A DNA stretch of 64,000 bases from Sporosarcina obsidiansis (GCF_009651005.1 NZ_WHVW01000003.1:1-64000), one strand, 5' to 3'. Shown: positions 45,484 to 55,108, counted from the first letter of the stretch. Notes: generated by a model from the sequence alone, not told the origin. Numbers and translations: made by a program.

Positions 45484-47478
45484 ATGAAAAATTCGATAAA
45501 GATGAAAGTGATCAGTGTGTCAATGGTCCTGTTTTTCTTGGGAGCAATAGTTATGACCGTTCTCAGTAGTACGGCTGTGCAAAAGAATTCATTTGAGAAT
45601 AACATCGAGGCAAGCCAGGCAGTCGTAAATGAAATGGGTCGTTCGATTGAAAGATATCTAACGCAATTTGAAAAGGGTTTAGGTCAATTGGCTAATTCTG
45701 AGGATTTTGTAACCTACCAGAATACTACTGGAGAGAAGAAGAGTGTAGCAGAACAGGGTACGATAAAGGAATTGGAAGATTTTTTGAAAGTCTATGATAA
45801 AACGTCTTTTATTTACTATGCAACACCAGATAAGAAAATGCTTCACGTTCCCGCAGTAGAGTTGGATGAGGGATTTGATCCAACGAGTAGAGGTTGGTAT
45901 AAGGGGGCTGCAGCAGACCCTGACTCCGTGTTTTGGACAGATCCATATGTTGACGTAGCTACCAATGATTTTGCGATAACGGCAGCAAAAGCGGTAACAG
46001 TCGATGGGAAGGTTGCAGGAGTCATTGGATTGACAATTGAGTTATCGGTTTTTACATCTCAAATATCCGATACGTCATTAGGATTTAATGGATACCCGAT
46101 CATGATGGACAATGTGGGAATGGCTATTTCACATCCGAAATATCAAGGAGAAAACCTGATCGACTCGCCAATTATATCTAAAATGTATGAGAGTGATTCA
46201 AAGGAAAATACTCTCCGGTACGAAGAGGAGGGGAAGAAACGAGTAATGATTTATTCTACTCTTCCAAAGTTAGGTTGGAAGATTGGTGCGGTTTATAATG
46301 AGAAGGATATTAATGCGATGGCGAGCAAATTACGTATTTCTATGATTGTGATTACAATTATTACGTTAATCGTCTTACTTATTGTCCTGTATATAGTAAT
46401 GGGCCGTACCTTGAAACCGGTTGGCACATTGAAGAACCTCATGGGGGCAGTAGCACAAGGTGATTTGACAGTCCGCTCCGATATACAGTCGAAGGACGAG
46501 ATGGGTGAACTAGGAAACTCGTTTAATGTCATGATCGACCATATGGACAAGATCATTACAGTTGTGAATCAATCTGCTAGCAATGTGCGTTTAAATTCGG
46601 AGAGTATGAGCGCGGTGGCTGAGGAGACGAACGCGTCCAGTTCAGAAGTGGCTCATGCGGTAGGGGAAATTGCCAAAGGTGCTGCGAAATCGGCAGAAGA
46701 TGCAGAATTGGTTACGGAACAAGCAGAGATGCTTGGCGACCAGATTAATGATATTGCTCGTAAATCGGAACAGATGACGGATATTGCACAGCAAGCGGGC
46801 GAGATGAATACGAATGGTTCGATGCAGATGCAACAATTAAAAGGTTCATTTTCCGATTGGGAAGGTGATTTGCGCTCTATGTTTGAAGTCATTGGGACGC
46901 TTGGAGAAAAAGTGAAGGCAATCGGCAGTGTGATGGAGACGATTACCGATATCTCATCACAGACGAATCTTCTCGCGTTGAACGCCAGTATTGAAGCGGC
47001 TCGTGCCGGTGATCATGGTAAAGGGTTTGCTGTAGTAGCAGCAGAAGTGCGTAATTTGGCAGAACAATCTGCTCGGTCTACCGATGAAGTTAAAGAGACT
47101 GTATTAGAATTACAGGAAAAGTCTCGATTGGTCACCGTTCAAATGCAGGAAACGATGGATAATTTTCATCGTCAAAGCGGTGTAGTCGATCAAACGGAAA
47201 CAACGTTTGGCGATATCTCTAACTTGATGAACGACATGCAGCAATCCATAGATAATGTCTATAACCAAGTGCAGAATGTGACGAATTATAAAGAACAAGT
47301 GACACAAACGATTCAGATGATGGCGGCGACTGCTCAAGAAACGGCAGCGGCTTGTGAAGAGGTGAGTGCATCCACCGAAGAACAGTTACGAGCTACCCAA
47401 TCTGTCACAGATTCGGCAATGAAGTTGACTGAACTTAGTGAAAATCTCAGTCAGGCAGTTGAACAATTTAAGATTTAA
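45484..47478 (+). CDS. Methyl-accepting chemotaxis protein with Cache sensor
   Basis: A 664-aa transmembrane chemoreceptor. The first span is at about 9-30, a periplasmic-type dCache domain lies at about 35-275 ([29 protein letters not shown] motifs), the second span at about 283-305, HAMP at about 306-358, and the signalling domain covers the rest with tip [16 protein letters not shown]. The dCache motifs resemble McpB/McpC-type amino acid receptors; the ligand is not assignable. A SigmaD promoter precedes it. Confidence 0.93.
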   Translation: MKNSIKMKVISVSMVLFFLGAIVMTVLSSTAVQKNSFENNIEASQAVVNEMGRSIERYLTQFEKGLGQLANSEDFVTYQNTTGEKKSVAEQGTIKELEDFLKVYDKTSFIYYATPDKKMLHVPAVELDEGFDPTSRGWYKGAAADPDSVFWTDPYVDVATNDFAITAAKAVTVDGKVAGVIGLTIELSVFTSQISDTSLGFNGYPIMMDNVGMAISHPKYQGENLIDSPIISKMYESDSKENTLRYEEEGKKRVMIYSTLPKLGWKIGAVYNEKDINAMASKLRISMIVITIITLIVLLIVLYIVMGRTLKPVGTLKNLMGAVAQGDLTVRSDIQSKDEMGELGNSFNVMIDHMDKIITVVNQSASNVRLNSESMSAVAEETNASSSEVAHAVGEIAKGAAKSAEDAELVTEQAEMLGDQINDIARKSEQMTDIAQQAGEMNTNGSMQMQQLKGSFSDWEGDLRSMFEVIGTLGEKVKAIGSVMETITDISSQTNLLALNASIEAARAGDHGKGFAVVAAEVRNLAEQSARSTDEVKETVLELQEKSRLVTVQMQETMDNFHRQSGVVDQTETTFGDISNLMNDMQQSIDNVYNQVQNVTNYKEQVTQTIQMMAATAQETAAACEEVSASTEEQLRATQSVTDSAMKLTELSENLSQAVEQFKI

Positions 47479-47563
47479 TCGTATTTATAAGGGCTGTTTA
47501 CTGAGTGCTAAACAGCTTATACATGATGTATGAGCGTTGCCAATCCAATATAGCAAGGAAATT

Positions 47564-47597
47564 AGAAGCTGTCCGCATTTCAGGACAGCTTCTTTCT
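47564..47597 (+). terminator. Terminator downstream of the chemoreceptor gene
   Basis: A perfect 11-bp stem AGAAGCTGTCC/GGACAGCTTCT with an 8-nt loop is followed by TTCTTG. A weaker hairpin GCTGTTTA/TAAACAGC lies at 47493-47516. Confidence 0.7.
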
Positions 47598-47751
47598 TGT
47601 GTAGAGCTTATCACCTAGTAGTCGTTGGATAAGTTCCTTTCGACTATTTTTCAGTGAATTGTATGGAAAAGTCAGGAATTTTTACATAGAAACCTCTTTG
47701 TCTGCTCAATCGTAAATAGGAGTATTGGAAGATGGATAAAGGGGGATAGCG

Positions 47752-49164
47752 ATGTCATACAAAAAAATATTTTTTATGTGGTTGATATGTAGCTTTTTGT
47801 TTGTGGCAGCTTGTTCAAATCAAACAGGAGAAAAGGAGGAGGGTTCTTCTACTACAAGTGAAGAAAGTGGGCAACCTGTAAAAGAGTCAGTGAAGGATGA
47901 AATTCCGCCAGCTGCTCAGACGATAGACGATCTAATGCATCAGTCAGCAGGTACTTTAGTAGAAGAATTCATGGACCCAGAAGTAGAAGCAGCGCGTACA
48001 GTTAATTTCGTTGCGTATCTTAGATTTTATGAGGATACATTTAAGGGAGTGATGGAAAGAGAACTACCAGCCTATTTTGAAGAACATTCGCAAGCTAACG
48101 CAGAGTCAATTTATGACTACCTAGTCTATACGTTGGGATCGGGACAGTATAAACGATACTATGATCAGTTGGTTGATTTTGATCATGGGTATGTAATGCC
48201 AGAATTACCTACAGGTGAGGATGAAATCGAGCGGGTGAAATCGCAAAAAACCAATATTGTCATTTTAATGGACGCGAGTGGCAGCATGAAGGCTGAAATC
48301 GCAGGTGAATCTAGGATGAATTTGGCTAAAGAGGCGATTGAAAATTTTACAAGTGAGTTAGACGATTCTGTGAATGTTGCATTATTTGCCTATGGTCATA
48401 AAGGAAAAGGCACAGAGGCTGATCGAAAATTATCGTGCTCATCAATCGAGACACTATATCCATTAGGTGCTTATGAAGAACCTTCATTTCAGGAAGCAAT
48501 GAATTCGTTTGAGGCGAGTGGATGGACACCGCTTGCGGGAGCTATGGAGAAAGCACGAACCTACTTGTCTACTTACGATCGTGAGAAATTCCGAAATATA
48601 GTGTATGTCGTTAGTGATGGTGTGGAAACTTGCGGTGGCGATCCAATAGCGGCGGCTAAACAATTGAATGCCAGCCAAATAGAGGCGAAAGTTAATATTA
48701 TAGGATTTGACGTAGATGATGAAGGGCAAAATCAACTGAAGCAAGTGGCAGAAGCGGGTGGTGGCCAATATGCAACGGTTCGAAATCAAGCAGAATTTGA
48801 AGAGGTACTTATTCAGAAATGGAAGCCTAGTAGAATGCAGGTCATCACGCAGCAAGGTGTGAAACTACAAGATCTGGTCGGTCAGATGGAAGCGTTAACT
48901 CTCATTTATGATCGACTAACAAACCTCTCTACTCGTGAAAGCCAACGAATCACCGATGCCGTCTATTTCTTGAAAAATGAAAAGTATATTAGCGAAGAAG
49001 TGGCTAGCGAGGTACTCGAAATGATTAAACAGCAACGAGAGCTAAGGGATACTCATTTTAATGAACTGAAAGAACAAAAGAGCGCTGAAGCCGATCAAGC
49101 AAAAGATGAAATAGATGCCGCGGTGAATAAATGGAAGGACGAATGGTCTGAGGTATTAGAATAG
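47752..49164 (+). CDS. VWA-domain lipoprotein
   Basis: A 470-aa surface lipoprotein. The signal ends at lipobox VAAC with Cys21, followed by a Ser/Glu-rich linker. A von Willebrand A domain spans about 160-360 with a complete MIDAS (DASGSM, the Thr of SGWTPLAGAM, and SDGVE), so it should bind divalent metal and a protein partner. The C-terminal about 110 residues are helical and highly charged. The partner and role are unknown. The SD is GGGGGATAG. Confidence 0.85.
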   Translation: MSYKKIFFMWLICSFLFVAACSNQTGEKEEGSSTTSEESGQPVKESVKDEIPPAAQTIDDLMHQSAGTLVEEFMDPEVEAARTVNFVAYLRFYEDTFKGVMERELPAYFEEHSQANAESIYDYLVYTLGSGQYKRYYDQLVDFDHGYVMPELPTGEDEIERVKSQKTNIVILMDASGSMKAEIAGESRMNLAKEAIENFTSELDDSVNVALFAYGHKGKGTEADRKLSCSSIETLYPLGAYEEPSFQEAMNSFEASGWTPLAGAMEKARTYLSTYDREKFRNIVYVVSDGVETCGGDPIAAAKQLNASQIEAKVNIIGFDVDDEGQNQLKQVAEAGGGQYATVRNQAEFEEVLIQKWKPSRMQVITQQGVKLQDLVGQMEALTLIYDRLTNLSTRESQRITDAVYFLKNEKYISEEVASEVLEMIKQQRELRDTHFNELKEQKSAEADQAKDEIDAAVNKWKDEWSEVLE

Positions 49165-49177
49165 ATAGATGTAAAGG

Positions 49178-49226
49178 GGCTGTTTGAAAAGTCATTATTA
49201 ACTGACTTTTTGGATGGTCCTTGTTT
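49178..49226 (+). repeat. Copy C of the dispersed hairpin element
   Basis: A 17-bp stem with several G-T wobbles (GGCTGTTTGAAAAGTCA arm, 8-nt loop) is followed by TTGTTTTTG. It can act as the terminator of the VWA gene. It is related to 9588 and 40042. Confidence 0.7.
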
Positions 49227-49250
49227 TTGTGGAAGTGCTAAAGATAGAGG

Positions 49251-49397
49251 AATTGCGCGGTGAATGGCTAGTTTGGCTCGTTCCGTTACTGGTTTGGCTC
49301 TGTGCGGATTGACTAATGCGCGGTCCAAAGAAGCTTTGGCTCGGTTCGATGGTACTTTGGCGCGGTGGAATGATACTTTGGCTCGTTCCTCAATCTG
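49251..49397. repeat. Seven-unit 21-bp tandem array
   Basis: Units begin at 49251, 49272, 49293, 49314, 49335, 49356 and 49377, exactly 21 bp apart. Five begin TTTGGC, usually followed by TCG or GCG; two are degenerate (AATTGC, TAATGC). Read on the minus strand without a stop, it encodes a seven-residue periodicity (RAKxxxx: RAKVSFH, RAKVPSN, RAKASLD), but that frame has no SD and only a TTG start. It abuts the truncated gene at 49407. Confidence 0.85.
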
Positions 49398-49406
49398 AAT
49401 CAAGAA

Positions 49407-50021
49407 GTGGAAATCGAGTCACAAAAATTCACTGTTGAGACTATTACCGTGTCACCGTTGCGAGTAGGCGTGAAGATTTCGATGAATCCTTCCAACGCGA
49501 TGAAAATTTTGCAGTTTGAGGATATGCGGCTGGAGTATGAAAAAGGGGAAGTGTGGGGATCGATCCGCAATGGATCTTCAGCATTTGGTGACGAAGACGG
49601 TGGTCAAATATATTTTCTACAGAGCAATTATTTTGCGCAGACGGAAAAGCTTTATTTGCGAATCAATAAGGTGCAAGCTCTGAGTAAAGAAGAAGCGGTA
49701 GCAGAAATCAATACAGAAACAGGGGAATGGCTCAATCAGCCGGAAGATCAAAAAATCCAGTTGCTGACATCAAATAAGAGTCATGTAGTACTCTCCATGA
49801 AAAATTGGGACTCTGAGACTTTTCCTTACGACTTATTCAGCTCCATAATAGATGCTAAAGGAAAAGAGGTTGAAAAATCTGCAATTGGAACGTACTCTGA
49901 CGAAGGATCCAGCAAGTGGAACGTAAGTTTTCGTCAAAGTAATTACACGAACCCACTGAAGCTTGAATTGTTTGCATATCCGAACTATCTAGAAGGAGAC
50001 GTCAAGGTTGAATTAAAGTGA
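49407..50021 (+). pseudogene. 5'-truncated DUF5643/DUF4179-type gene fragment
   Basis: A 204-codon open frame whose product looks like the extracytoplasmic C-terminal region of DUF4179/DUF5643 proteins such as the one at 6551-7819 (VETITVSPLRVGVKISMN opening, repeated beta segments). It has no membrane segment and no convincing SD before GTG 49407, and no sigma-factor gene upstream. The 5' end coincides with the end of the 21-bp tandem array, suggesting that a rearrangement at the repeat removed the N-terminal part. Codon use appears intact, so the event may be recent. Confidence 0.6.
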
Positions 50022-50057
50022 AAACGGGCAGTGACATATTCCGTCACTGCCTGTTTT
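50021..50057. terminator. Bidirectional terminator between the fragment and pgeF
   Basis: A 15-bp stem AAAACGGGCAGTGAC/GTCACTGCCTGTTTT (one G-T pair) with a 7-nt loop. It overlaps the pgeF stop codon. Confidence 0.88.
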
Positions 50058-50817
50058 ATGTTGTCCTTCGAATAAAACTCAAATGCCGTCCTGCTTTTTT
50101 ATCCTCACGATAGGAAAAACCATCTGCGCTTTGGAATGTGCAAGTACGGTCAATTGTAATATTGCTAGAAGGAATTCCAGCTAACTCACATTGCTTTTTC
50201 ACCGTCAGTTGATTGTCAATATGGTATTTATTTGTTGTTTGATTGTATTCCATCCACTCATCAGCATAGCCAAGATCGTAGAATTTCTTATAGACATCTT
50301 CATCCACTTCAAATTTCTCCTGACTGAGTGCAACACCGATTTGTACGTGTACTTGACGGAGGTCGCAGTGTTCTACTTGCTGTAAGTGGCGGAATAATTT
50401 TAGCGTGATCTCCTTCGCCGTCCCTTGCCACCCCGAATGAATGACTCCAACTAACGGGCAATCATCACTGTAGAACAGTACTGGGACACAATCTGCAGTC
50501 AAGCTACATAACACGATATTTGGCTCAAAGGTGTACAGCGCATCTGTATCTGCAATCGCAGTTTCTTGCTTGTCTGCCCCTTTACCTCGGTCATTTACTG
50601 TCACACAATGAAAGTTTGCGCTATGTGTTTGATTGGCGAACACGAAATCTGCAAGGCTGTACTGTAGAAAACTGGCTAATCGTTTTCTGTTTCGAATCAC
50701 ATGATCTGTCGATTCACAAGCATGAAGGGCCATGTTATTATTTTCGAGTTGTTCACTATCCTTCATTGTGGTGCCAGCTAGTATTTCTTGATTTTGGGTA
50801 TAGACCGTCATTTTCAT
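50056..50817 (-). CDS. pgeF: Peptidoglycan editing factor PgeF (YfiH/DUF152, Cu-oxidase_4)
   Basis: A 253-aa protein of the YfiH family, formerly called multicopper polyphenol oxidase and shown in E. coli to prevent mis-incorporation of L-Ser in muropeptides. Conserved metal/catalytic blocks are visible: NQTHSANFH, TADCVPVLFY and VIHSGWQGTAKEI. ATG 50817 is chosen because GGAGGG lies 6 bp upstream; the frame extends to 50847. It ends in a shared bidirectional terminator. Confidence 0.9.
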   Translation of the reverse strand: MKMTVYTQNQEILAGTTMKDSEQLENNNMALHACESTDHVIRNRKRLASFLQYSLADFVFANQTHSANFHCVTVNDRGKGADKQETAIADTDALYTFEPNIVLCSLTADCVPVLFYSDDCPLVGVIHSGWQGTAKEITLKLFRHLQQVEHCDLRQVHVQIGVALSQEKFEVDEDVYKKFYDLGYADEWMEYNQTTNKYHIDNQLTVKKQCELAGIPSSNITIDRTCTFQSADGFSYREDKKAGRHLSFIRRTT

Positions 50818-50856
50818 AAAAATCCCTCCAGCCTTACTATATGCCAATTACGTCCA

Positions 50857-51969
50857 TTAACCCCTGTGAAACACCCGACTATGCACCATGCACTCTTCCA
50901 CCTTGTCCCAATTCAAATCAAACCCGATACCAGGCGTTGTCGGCACCTCAATGAGCCCGTCATGCATAGTGACTTCTGGCAAGATGATGTCTTCATCCCA
51001 ATAGTGCGCAGATGGAGCTGTATCGCCGGGAAGACTAAAGTTTGGCAAGCTTGTGATGGCGATATTATGAGCCCGTCCAACACCTGCTTCTAGCATACCG
51101 CCACACCAAATCGGGATTTGATATTGCTGACAGAGATCATGAATTTTCTTGGACTCAGTTAGACCGCCTACACGTCCGATTTTTAAGTTGATGATTTTAC
51201 AGCTGCCCAGTTCAATTGCTTTTCTAGCATCTTCTGCAGAATGAATACTTTCATCTAAGCAAATAGGTGTTTCAATTTGAGCTTGTAACTGTGCATGGTC
51301 GATGATATCTCCATGATCTAATGGCTGTTCAATCATAGTAAGACCAAACTCATCAAAATGACGCAAATGATCGATATCTTTTAAAGAATAGGCACAATTG
51401 GCGTCTGCCATCAGCTGGATATCAGGGAATTGACGACGAACGGCACGTAAAATGTCCAAGTCCCATCCCGGCATAACTTTGACTTTAATTCGCTTGAAGC
51501 CAGCATCCAAGAAGCCTTCAATTTTCTGTAGTAACTTCGCTTCAGATTCTTGAATCCCAATACTCACGCCTACTTCTATTTGTTTCTTCGTGCCACCAAG
51601 TGCAGTAGCGAGCGGTAAATTCTGTTCTTTCGCGTATAAGTCCCAAACAGCTCCTTCAATCGCCGCTTTGGCATTGTAGTTCCCGCGAAAATGAGTAAAA
51701 GCCTTCGAGACATCGTCGGGATGCTGAATGGATGCCTTGAATAGAGCAGGTATTAAATAATCTTGTAGCATATGCCAATTTGTTTGAACGGTCTCTTCGT
51801 GAAAGAGCGGAACAATAGAGGCTACTGACTCACCGTATCCAGATATGCCTTTTTCTGATTTCACTTCTACCAAAATAAAATCTTTATCAATCTCTGTTCC
51901 CACACTCGTTTGAAAAGGGTGTAACAGTCTCATCTTCATATACCGTAAAATGACAGTTTTAATTTCCAT
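50857..51969 (-). CDS. menC: N-succinyl-amino-acid racemase / o-succinylbenzoate synthase (enolase superfamily)
   Basis: A 370-aa enolase-superfamily enzyme of the MenC/NSAR group. Catalytic Lys162 and Lys164 (KVKV), metal ligands Asp189, Glu214 and Asp239, and the second-face Lys263 (LKIGRVGG) are all present. These enzymes can racemise N-acyl amino acids and/or make o-succinylbenzoate for menaquinone. The operon with a GNAT transferase and an M20 deacylase, rather than other men genes, argues for N-succinyl-amino-acid racemase as the main role. It overlaps the GNAT gene by 11 bp. The menC symbol is the family name only. Confidence 0.88.
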   Translation of the reverse strand: MEIKTVILRYMKMRLLHPFQTSVGTEIDKDFILVEVKSEKGISGYGESVASIVPLFHEETVQTNWHMLQDYLIPALFKASIQHPDDVSKAFTHFRGNYNAKAAIEGAVWDLYAKEQNLPLATALGGTKKQIEVGVSIGIQESEAKLLQKIEGFLDAGFKRIKVKVMPGWDLDILRAVRRQFPDIQLMADANCAYSLKDIDHLRHFDEFGLTMIEQPLDHGDIIDHAQLQAQIETPICLDESIHSAEDARKAIELGSCKIINLKIGRVGGLTESKKIHDLCQQYQIPIWCGGMLEAGVGRAHNIAITSLPNFSLPGDTAPSAHYWDEDIILPEVTMHDGLIEVPTTPGIGFDLNWDKVEECMVHSRVFHRG

Positions 51970-52780
51970 TTGAATTCCCTCGTTTCTCTAATATATAGAC
52001 ATAGCTTTCACTGAATTCCGGATGTTTTAAAAGATCGGTCACGACCCATCCGTTGTTCAGATAATCTTTGAACACTTCTCTCGTCTTTTCTCGCCAAATC
52101 ATAGCCGCTGAAAAATCGTGTTGTTTAAGCTCTTGAAAGTTGGCTGGTACAGGAACATACACGATCTCATCATCTTTTCGCCAATGCGTCTGCTCTGCAA
52201 ATAAAAATCCATTAGTAACACTTGTTTCAATAAGTGAAGGGCTGTGTTGTAAATCAATGGGACTGATATCGGAAGGCTCTTGTCGAATATTCCATTCCAC
52301 TGTAAAACGATCGGTTGGAATTCCACTATTCATCTCGTCTTCCATCTCTCCATAAGCATTTTCAATATAAGCCACGACGACAGCGCGTAGTTTATGTAAG
52401 TTTAAGTTTGCATTGACCGTTTCAAGTGGATCATAGGTCCAAATAATACGGTCAAATCCCTTTTCAAGTGCAACTTGCCGTTGAGCTACTTTTAATTTTT
52501 CGCCAATACCCAGTTTACGATAATCTGGATGGATGCCGAGACTATGTGAATATAAATAGACCTCTTTGCCGTCAAATCCAGGAAAGCTGTATTGAAAGCC
52601 GATCAATTTATCCCCGTCAAATGCACCTAAGATCAATCCACCGTTTTTAACGGTAGCAATGGTATGACTGATAGGTACGGTGTCTTCTACACTCCAAACG
52701 ATGGACTCCAGCGCATGAACTTTGTGTAAATCCTCAAGCGTTTCTATTAATCGAAGCGTTAAAGAAGCTGAATTTATCAC
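51959..52780 (-). CDS. GNAT family N-acyl(succinyl)transferase
   Basis: A 273-aa acyltransferase. The GNAT core is at about 10-150, with acyl-CoA loop residues SLGIHPDYRKLGIGEKL. It has a C-terminal extension of about 120 residues. In Geobacillus kaustophilus a GNAT protein in the same gene set succinylates D-amino acids with succinyl-CoA; the same role is inferred here from context. It overlaps the racemase gene by 11 bp and the M20 gene by 4 bp, so the three are translationally coupled. Confidence 0.82.
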   Translation of the reverse strand: MINSASLTLRLIETLEDLHKVHALESIVWSVEDTVPISHTIATVKNGGLILGAFDGDKLIGFQYSFPGFDGKEVYLYSHSLGIHPDYRKLGIGEKLKVAQRQVALEKGFDRIIWTYDPLETVNANLNLHKLRAVVVAYIENAYGEMEDEMNSGIPTDRFTVEWNIRQEPSDISPIDLQHSPSLIETSVTNGFLFAEQTHWRKDDEIVYVPVPANFQELKQHDFSAAMIWREKTREVFKDYLNNGWVVTDLLKHPEFSESYVYILEKRGNSNGN

Positions 52781-53925
52781 AGGCTATTCTCCTCCATTCC
52801 TTGATCTGCATTTAGTAGCAGTTGGGTTAGTATTTTTGTTCCATAGATCAAGGCGTCTGTATTAAATGTCATCTGTGGATGGTGAAGTCCAGGTTTTAAA
52901 TCACAGCCCAAGCCGATCATCGTGGCGGGAATATGAGGCGTTTTCCATGTGTAGAAATGAAAATCCTCTGCTCCTTGTGAAATGCAAGGAGCAGCCACAT
53001 TTTCCTTACCTAATATAGAACCGATCGCATGCTGTGCTAGATGAACGGCCTGGTCATTTTTAGTGGCAGCAGGAGAATACCCTTCTTCCTTGCAAGTAAT
53101 ATTCGTTTCTGTCAGTTTAGCAGTGCTGTCAATAATATGGCGGGCTTTTGACAATAAAGCATCCATCGTTTCATTCGCTTCTGCACGAATATCCAAAGTG
53201 AATCGGGCGCTTGCAGGAATAGAATTACTCGTTTCACCGGCATGCAGTTCCGTCATTTTTATAGAGTATTTTTTATTGCCGGGCAGACGGATCTGTTTTA
53301 ACGACTGAATCAATAAACTTGCCGCTTCAATCGGATTATTACCTTCTTCTGGTCGTGCTGCATGGGCAGGTGTTCCTGTAATGACTCCTGTTAATGTCGC
53401 AGAAGAACCATGTAAAATAACAGGGGCTGATTTGCCAAAAGGTACTTCTGTGTGTGGTCTGACGTGCACACCACCTAAAAACAATACATCTTCCAAAACA
53501 CCTTCTTCCATCATTTGCAGCGCACCTTCTGCTTTTTCTTCTGCAGGTTGGAAGATGAACCGAATGGTGTGTTGTAAAGAGAATTTACTGTCTTGGAGTG
53601 CTAACGCTGAATACAACGCCATTGTACTATGCCCGTCGTGGCCGCAAGAGTGATTGGCTTTCACGGTACCATCTACTTCTTGAACTAAGGCATCCATGTC
53701 GGCACGAAGCGCAATGACGCCTTCCTTTTTTCCTGCTATTTCTGCAATAAATCCATAGTGACCTGTATAGGTTTTGACTTGTAGACCGGCAGCTGATAGT
53801 TTTTCCTGTAAATAACGAGATGTCTTTTGTTCTTCCCAGCTAGGCTCTGCGAGTTTGTGCAACTCTTGATAGGTTTGCAAGATCTGTTCTCTACGGTCTT
53901 CAATGAATTGAATTGGATTATTCAA
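52777..53925 (-). CDS. M20 family N-acyl-L-amino acid deacylase
   Basis: A 382-aa zinc/manganese hydrolase of the M20D type. Motifs present are LRADMDALVQE, NHSCGHDGHSTMAL, FQPAEEKAEGA, HAARPEEGNNPIEAA and SQGAEDFHFY. TTG 53925 (MNNPIQF) is preferred to ATG 53940 because the GGAGG SD would otherwise lie within the coding start. In the inferred pathway it removes succinate from N-succinyl-L-amino acids, making D-to-L conversion irreversible. It follows the RpiR-type regulator gene directly. Confidence 0.87.
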   Translation of the reverse strand: MNNPIQFIEDRREQILQTYQELHKLAEPSWEEQKTSRYLQEKLSAAGLQVKTYTGHYGFIAEIAGKKEGVIALRADMDALVQEVDGTVKANHSCGHDGHSTMALYSALALQDSKFSLQHTIRFIFQPAEEKAEGALQMMEEGVLEDVLFLGGVHVRPHTEVPFGKSAPVILHGSSATLTGVITGTPAHAARPEEGNNPIEAASLLIQSLKQIRLPGNKKYSIKMTELHAGETSNSIPASARFTLDIRAEANETMDALLSKARHIIDSTAKLTETNITCKEEGYSPAATKNDQAVHLAQHAIGSILGKENVAAPCISQGAEDFHFYTWKTPHIPATMIGLGCDLKPGLHHPQMTFNTDALIYGTKILTQLLLNADQGMEENSL

Positions 53926-53941
53926 GGAAATATCCTCCATT

Positions 53942-54790
53942 CTATTCTAAAAATAATTGCTGTTCTGTATATAGTTGCTCTAGGTGCTGTTGCCGCTTGG
54001 AAATGCGTTCACGATCGCGGATTCTCATGCCTGCAAGAAGCATATCCAACAAACTAATAATAGATGCAATGGAATGAGAGTCGACTGTGTCTTTTTCAGC
54101 ACTTGTAAACGTCATATCTGCCAGCTGACCGAGAGGAGATAGTGCTCTATCCGTAATACCGATCACTTTTGAACCTCTCTCTTTAGCCATCTTTGCCGAT
54201 TGTACGGTATCTTGACGATAGCGTGGAAAGGAAAAAATTATGGCTACTGAGTTTGCAGTCAAATCACAAATATCTTCTGTCATAAAGCCAGTTGGGTTGG
54301 AAATTACGACGTTATCTCTCATTTGCTTCAGCGCATAAAACAGCCAATACGCTGCTGCATATGAACTACCAAAGCCTCCAATATATACTCGGTCTGAATG
54401 AATGAGAACGTCAACCACTTGCCAAATATCTTCAGTATTGATTTGCTCCTTAACATGTTGCAAAATAGTTTGTTCTCTCTGGATTACTTGGTGAATGAAG
54501 TAATTATCATCCATTTGCTTCTCTTCTGAAGGAGATCCTTCATAAATGTTCTGCTTAGGTGAGAGCCAATCTTTGCGAAGAGCTTGTTGTAATTCTGAAT
54601 AGCCGCTAAATCCCAGTGCATATGCTAAACGAATGACTGTTGTTTCACTTACACCCACCTGTTTTCCGATTTGAAAGGCTGTTAGTAACGCTGCTTCTTG
54701 TGGTCGGTCAATATAAAAAGTAGCCACTTTTTTTTGGCCGGGAGATAAGGAAGAATAGTGTATTTTTATCGTCTCATCTAAACCCATCAT
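53942..54790 (-). CDS. MurR/RpiR family transcriptional regulator
   Basis: A 282-aa regulator. The N-terminal HTH_6 domain is at about 5-80 (IGKQVGVSETTVIRLAYALGFSGYSELQ) and a C-terminal SIS domain at about 110-240 (VYIGGFGSSYAAAYW, NSVAIIFSFPRYRQDTV). SIS domains bind phosphosugars, though several RpiR members answer to other metabolites. It is the first gene of the D-amino-acid operon and probably controls it. ATG 54790 or 54787 follows AGGGGGATG. Confidence 0.9.
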   Translation of the reverse strand: MMGLDETIKIHYSSLSPGQKKVATFYIDRPQEAALLTAFQIGKQVGVSETTVIRLAYALGFSGYSELQQALRKDWLSPKQNIYEGSPSEEKQMDDNYFIHQVIQREQTILQHVKEQINTEDIWQVVDVLIHSDRVYIGGFGSSYAAAYWLFYALKQMRDNVVISNPTGFMTEDICDLTANSVAIIFSFPRYRQDTVQSAKMAKERGSKVIGITDRALSPLGQLADMTFTSAEKDTVDSHSIASIISLLDMLLAGMRIRDRERISKRQQHLEQLYTEQQLFLE

Positions 54791-55108
54791 AGCATCCCCC
54801 TACAATCTAGTGAAGTTTTTCCTTCTTTTATTAAACCATATTGCACTTTAAACTTCAATCAAGAGACGTGTTTCGAACATTGACATTTCCTGTTGATTAG
54901 ATAAAATAGGTAACTGAAACTATGCAGATTAGTCTGTTTCTAATTTACTTCAATTTCTGTGAGTGTTCTATGCAAACCATCAGTTGAGCATATACCTGTG
55001 TACTATTACTATGCATAAAAATAGGCAGTAGCTTGTTTTTTAACAGAGGATACGAAAATAGTATGGAGAGAATTATACATAATTGTATAAAAAGAAAGGA
55101 ATTAATTT
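54791..55108. other. Divergent promoter region between RpiR and IclR regulators
   Basis: 318 bp without a gene. Two inverted repeats stand out: GAAAC/GTTTC at 54916-54940 (15-nt spacing) and TTATACA/TGTATAA at 55073-55090. The second lies directly before the iclR-type SD and could be its autoregulatory operator. Confidence 0.45.
55073..55090. promoter_or_regulatory. Perfect inverted repeat before the IclR gene, candidate operator
   Basis: 7-bp arms TTATACA and TGTATAA with a 4-nt centre, 19 bp before the start codon. Binding by the IclR protein is inference. Confidence 0.4.

Noticed and set aside
49095-49403. Minus-strand 102-codon frame over the 21-bp array
   Set aside because: It starts with TTG without SD and its open state follows from the 21-bp period and from lying antisense to the VWA gene. 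Kept as a repeat, not a gene.
54916-54940. GAAAC/GTTTC inverted repeat as an RpiR operator
   Set aside because: Arms are only 5 bp and sit more than 120 bp from the start. Mentioned in the intergenic entry but not claimed as an operator.
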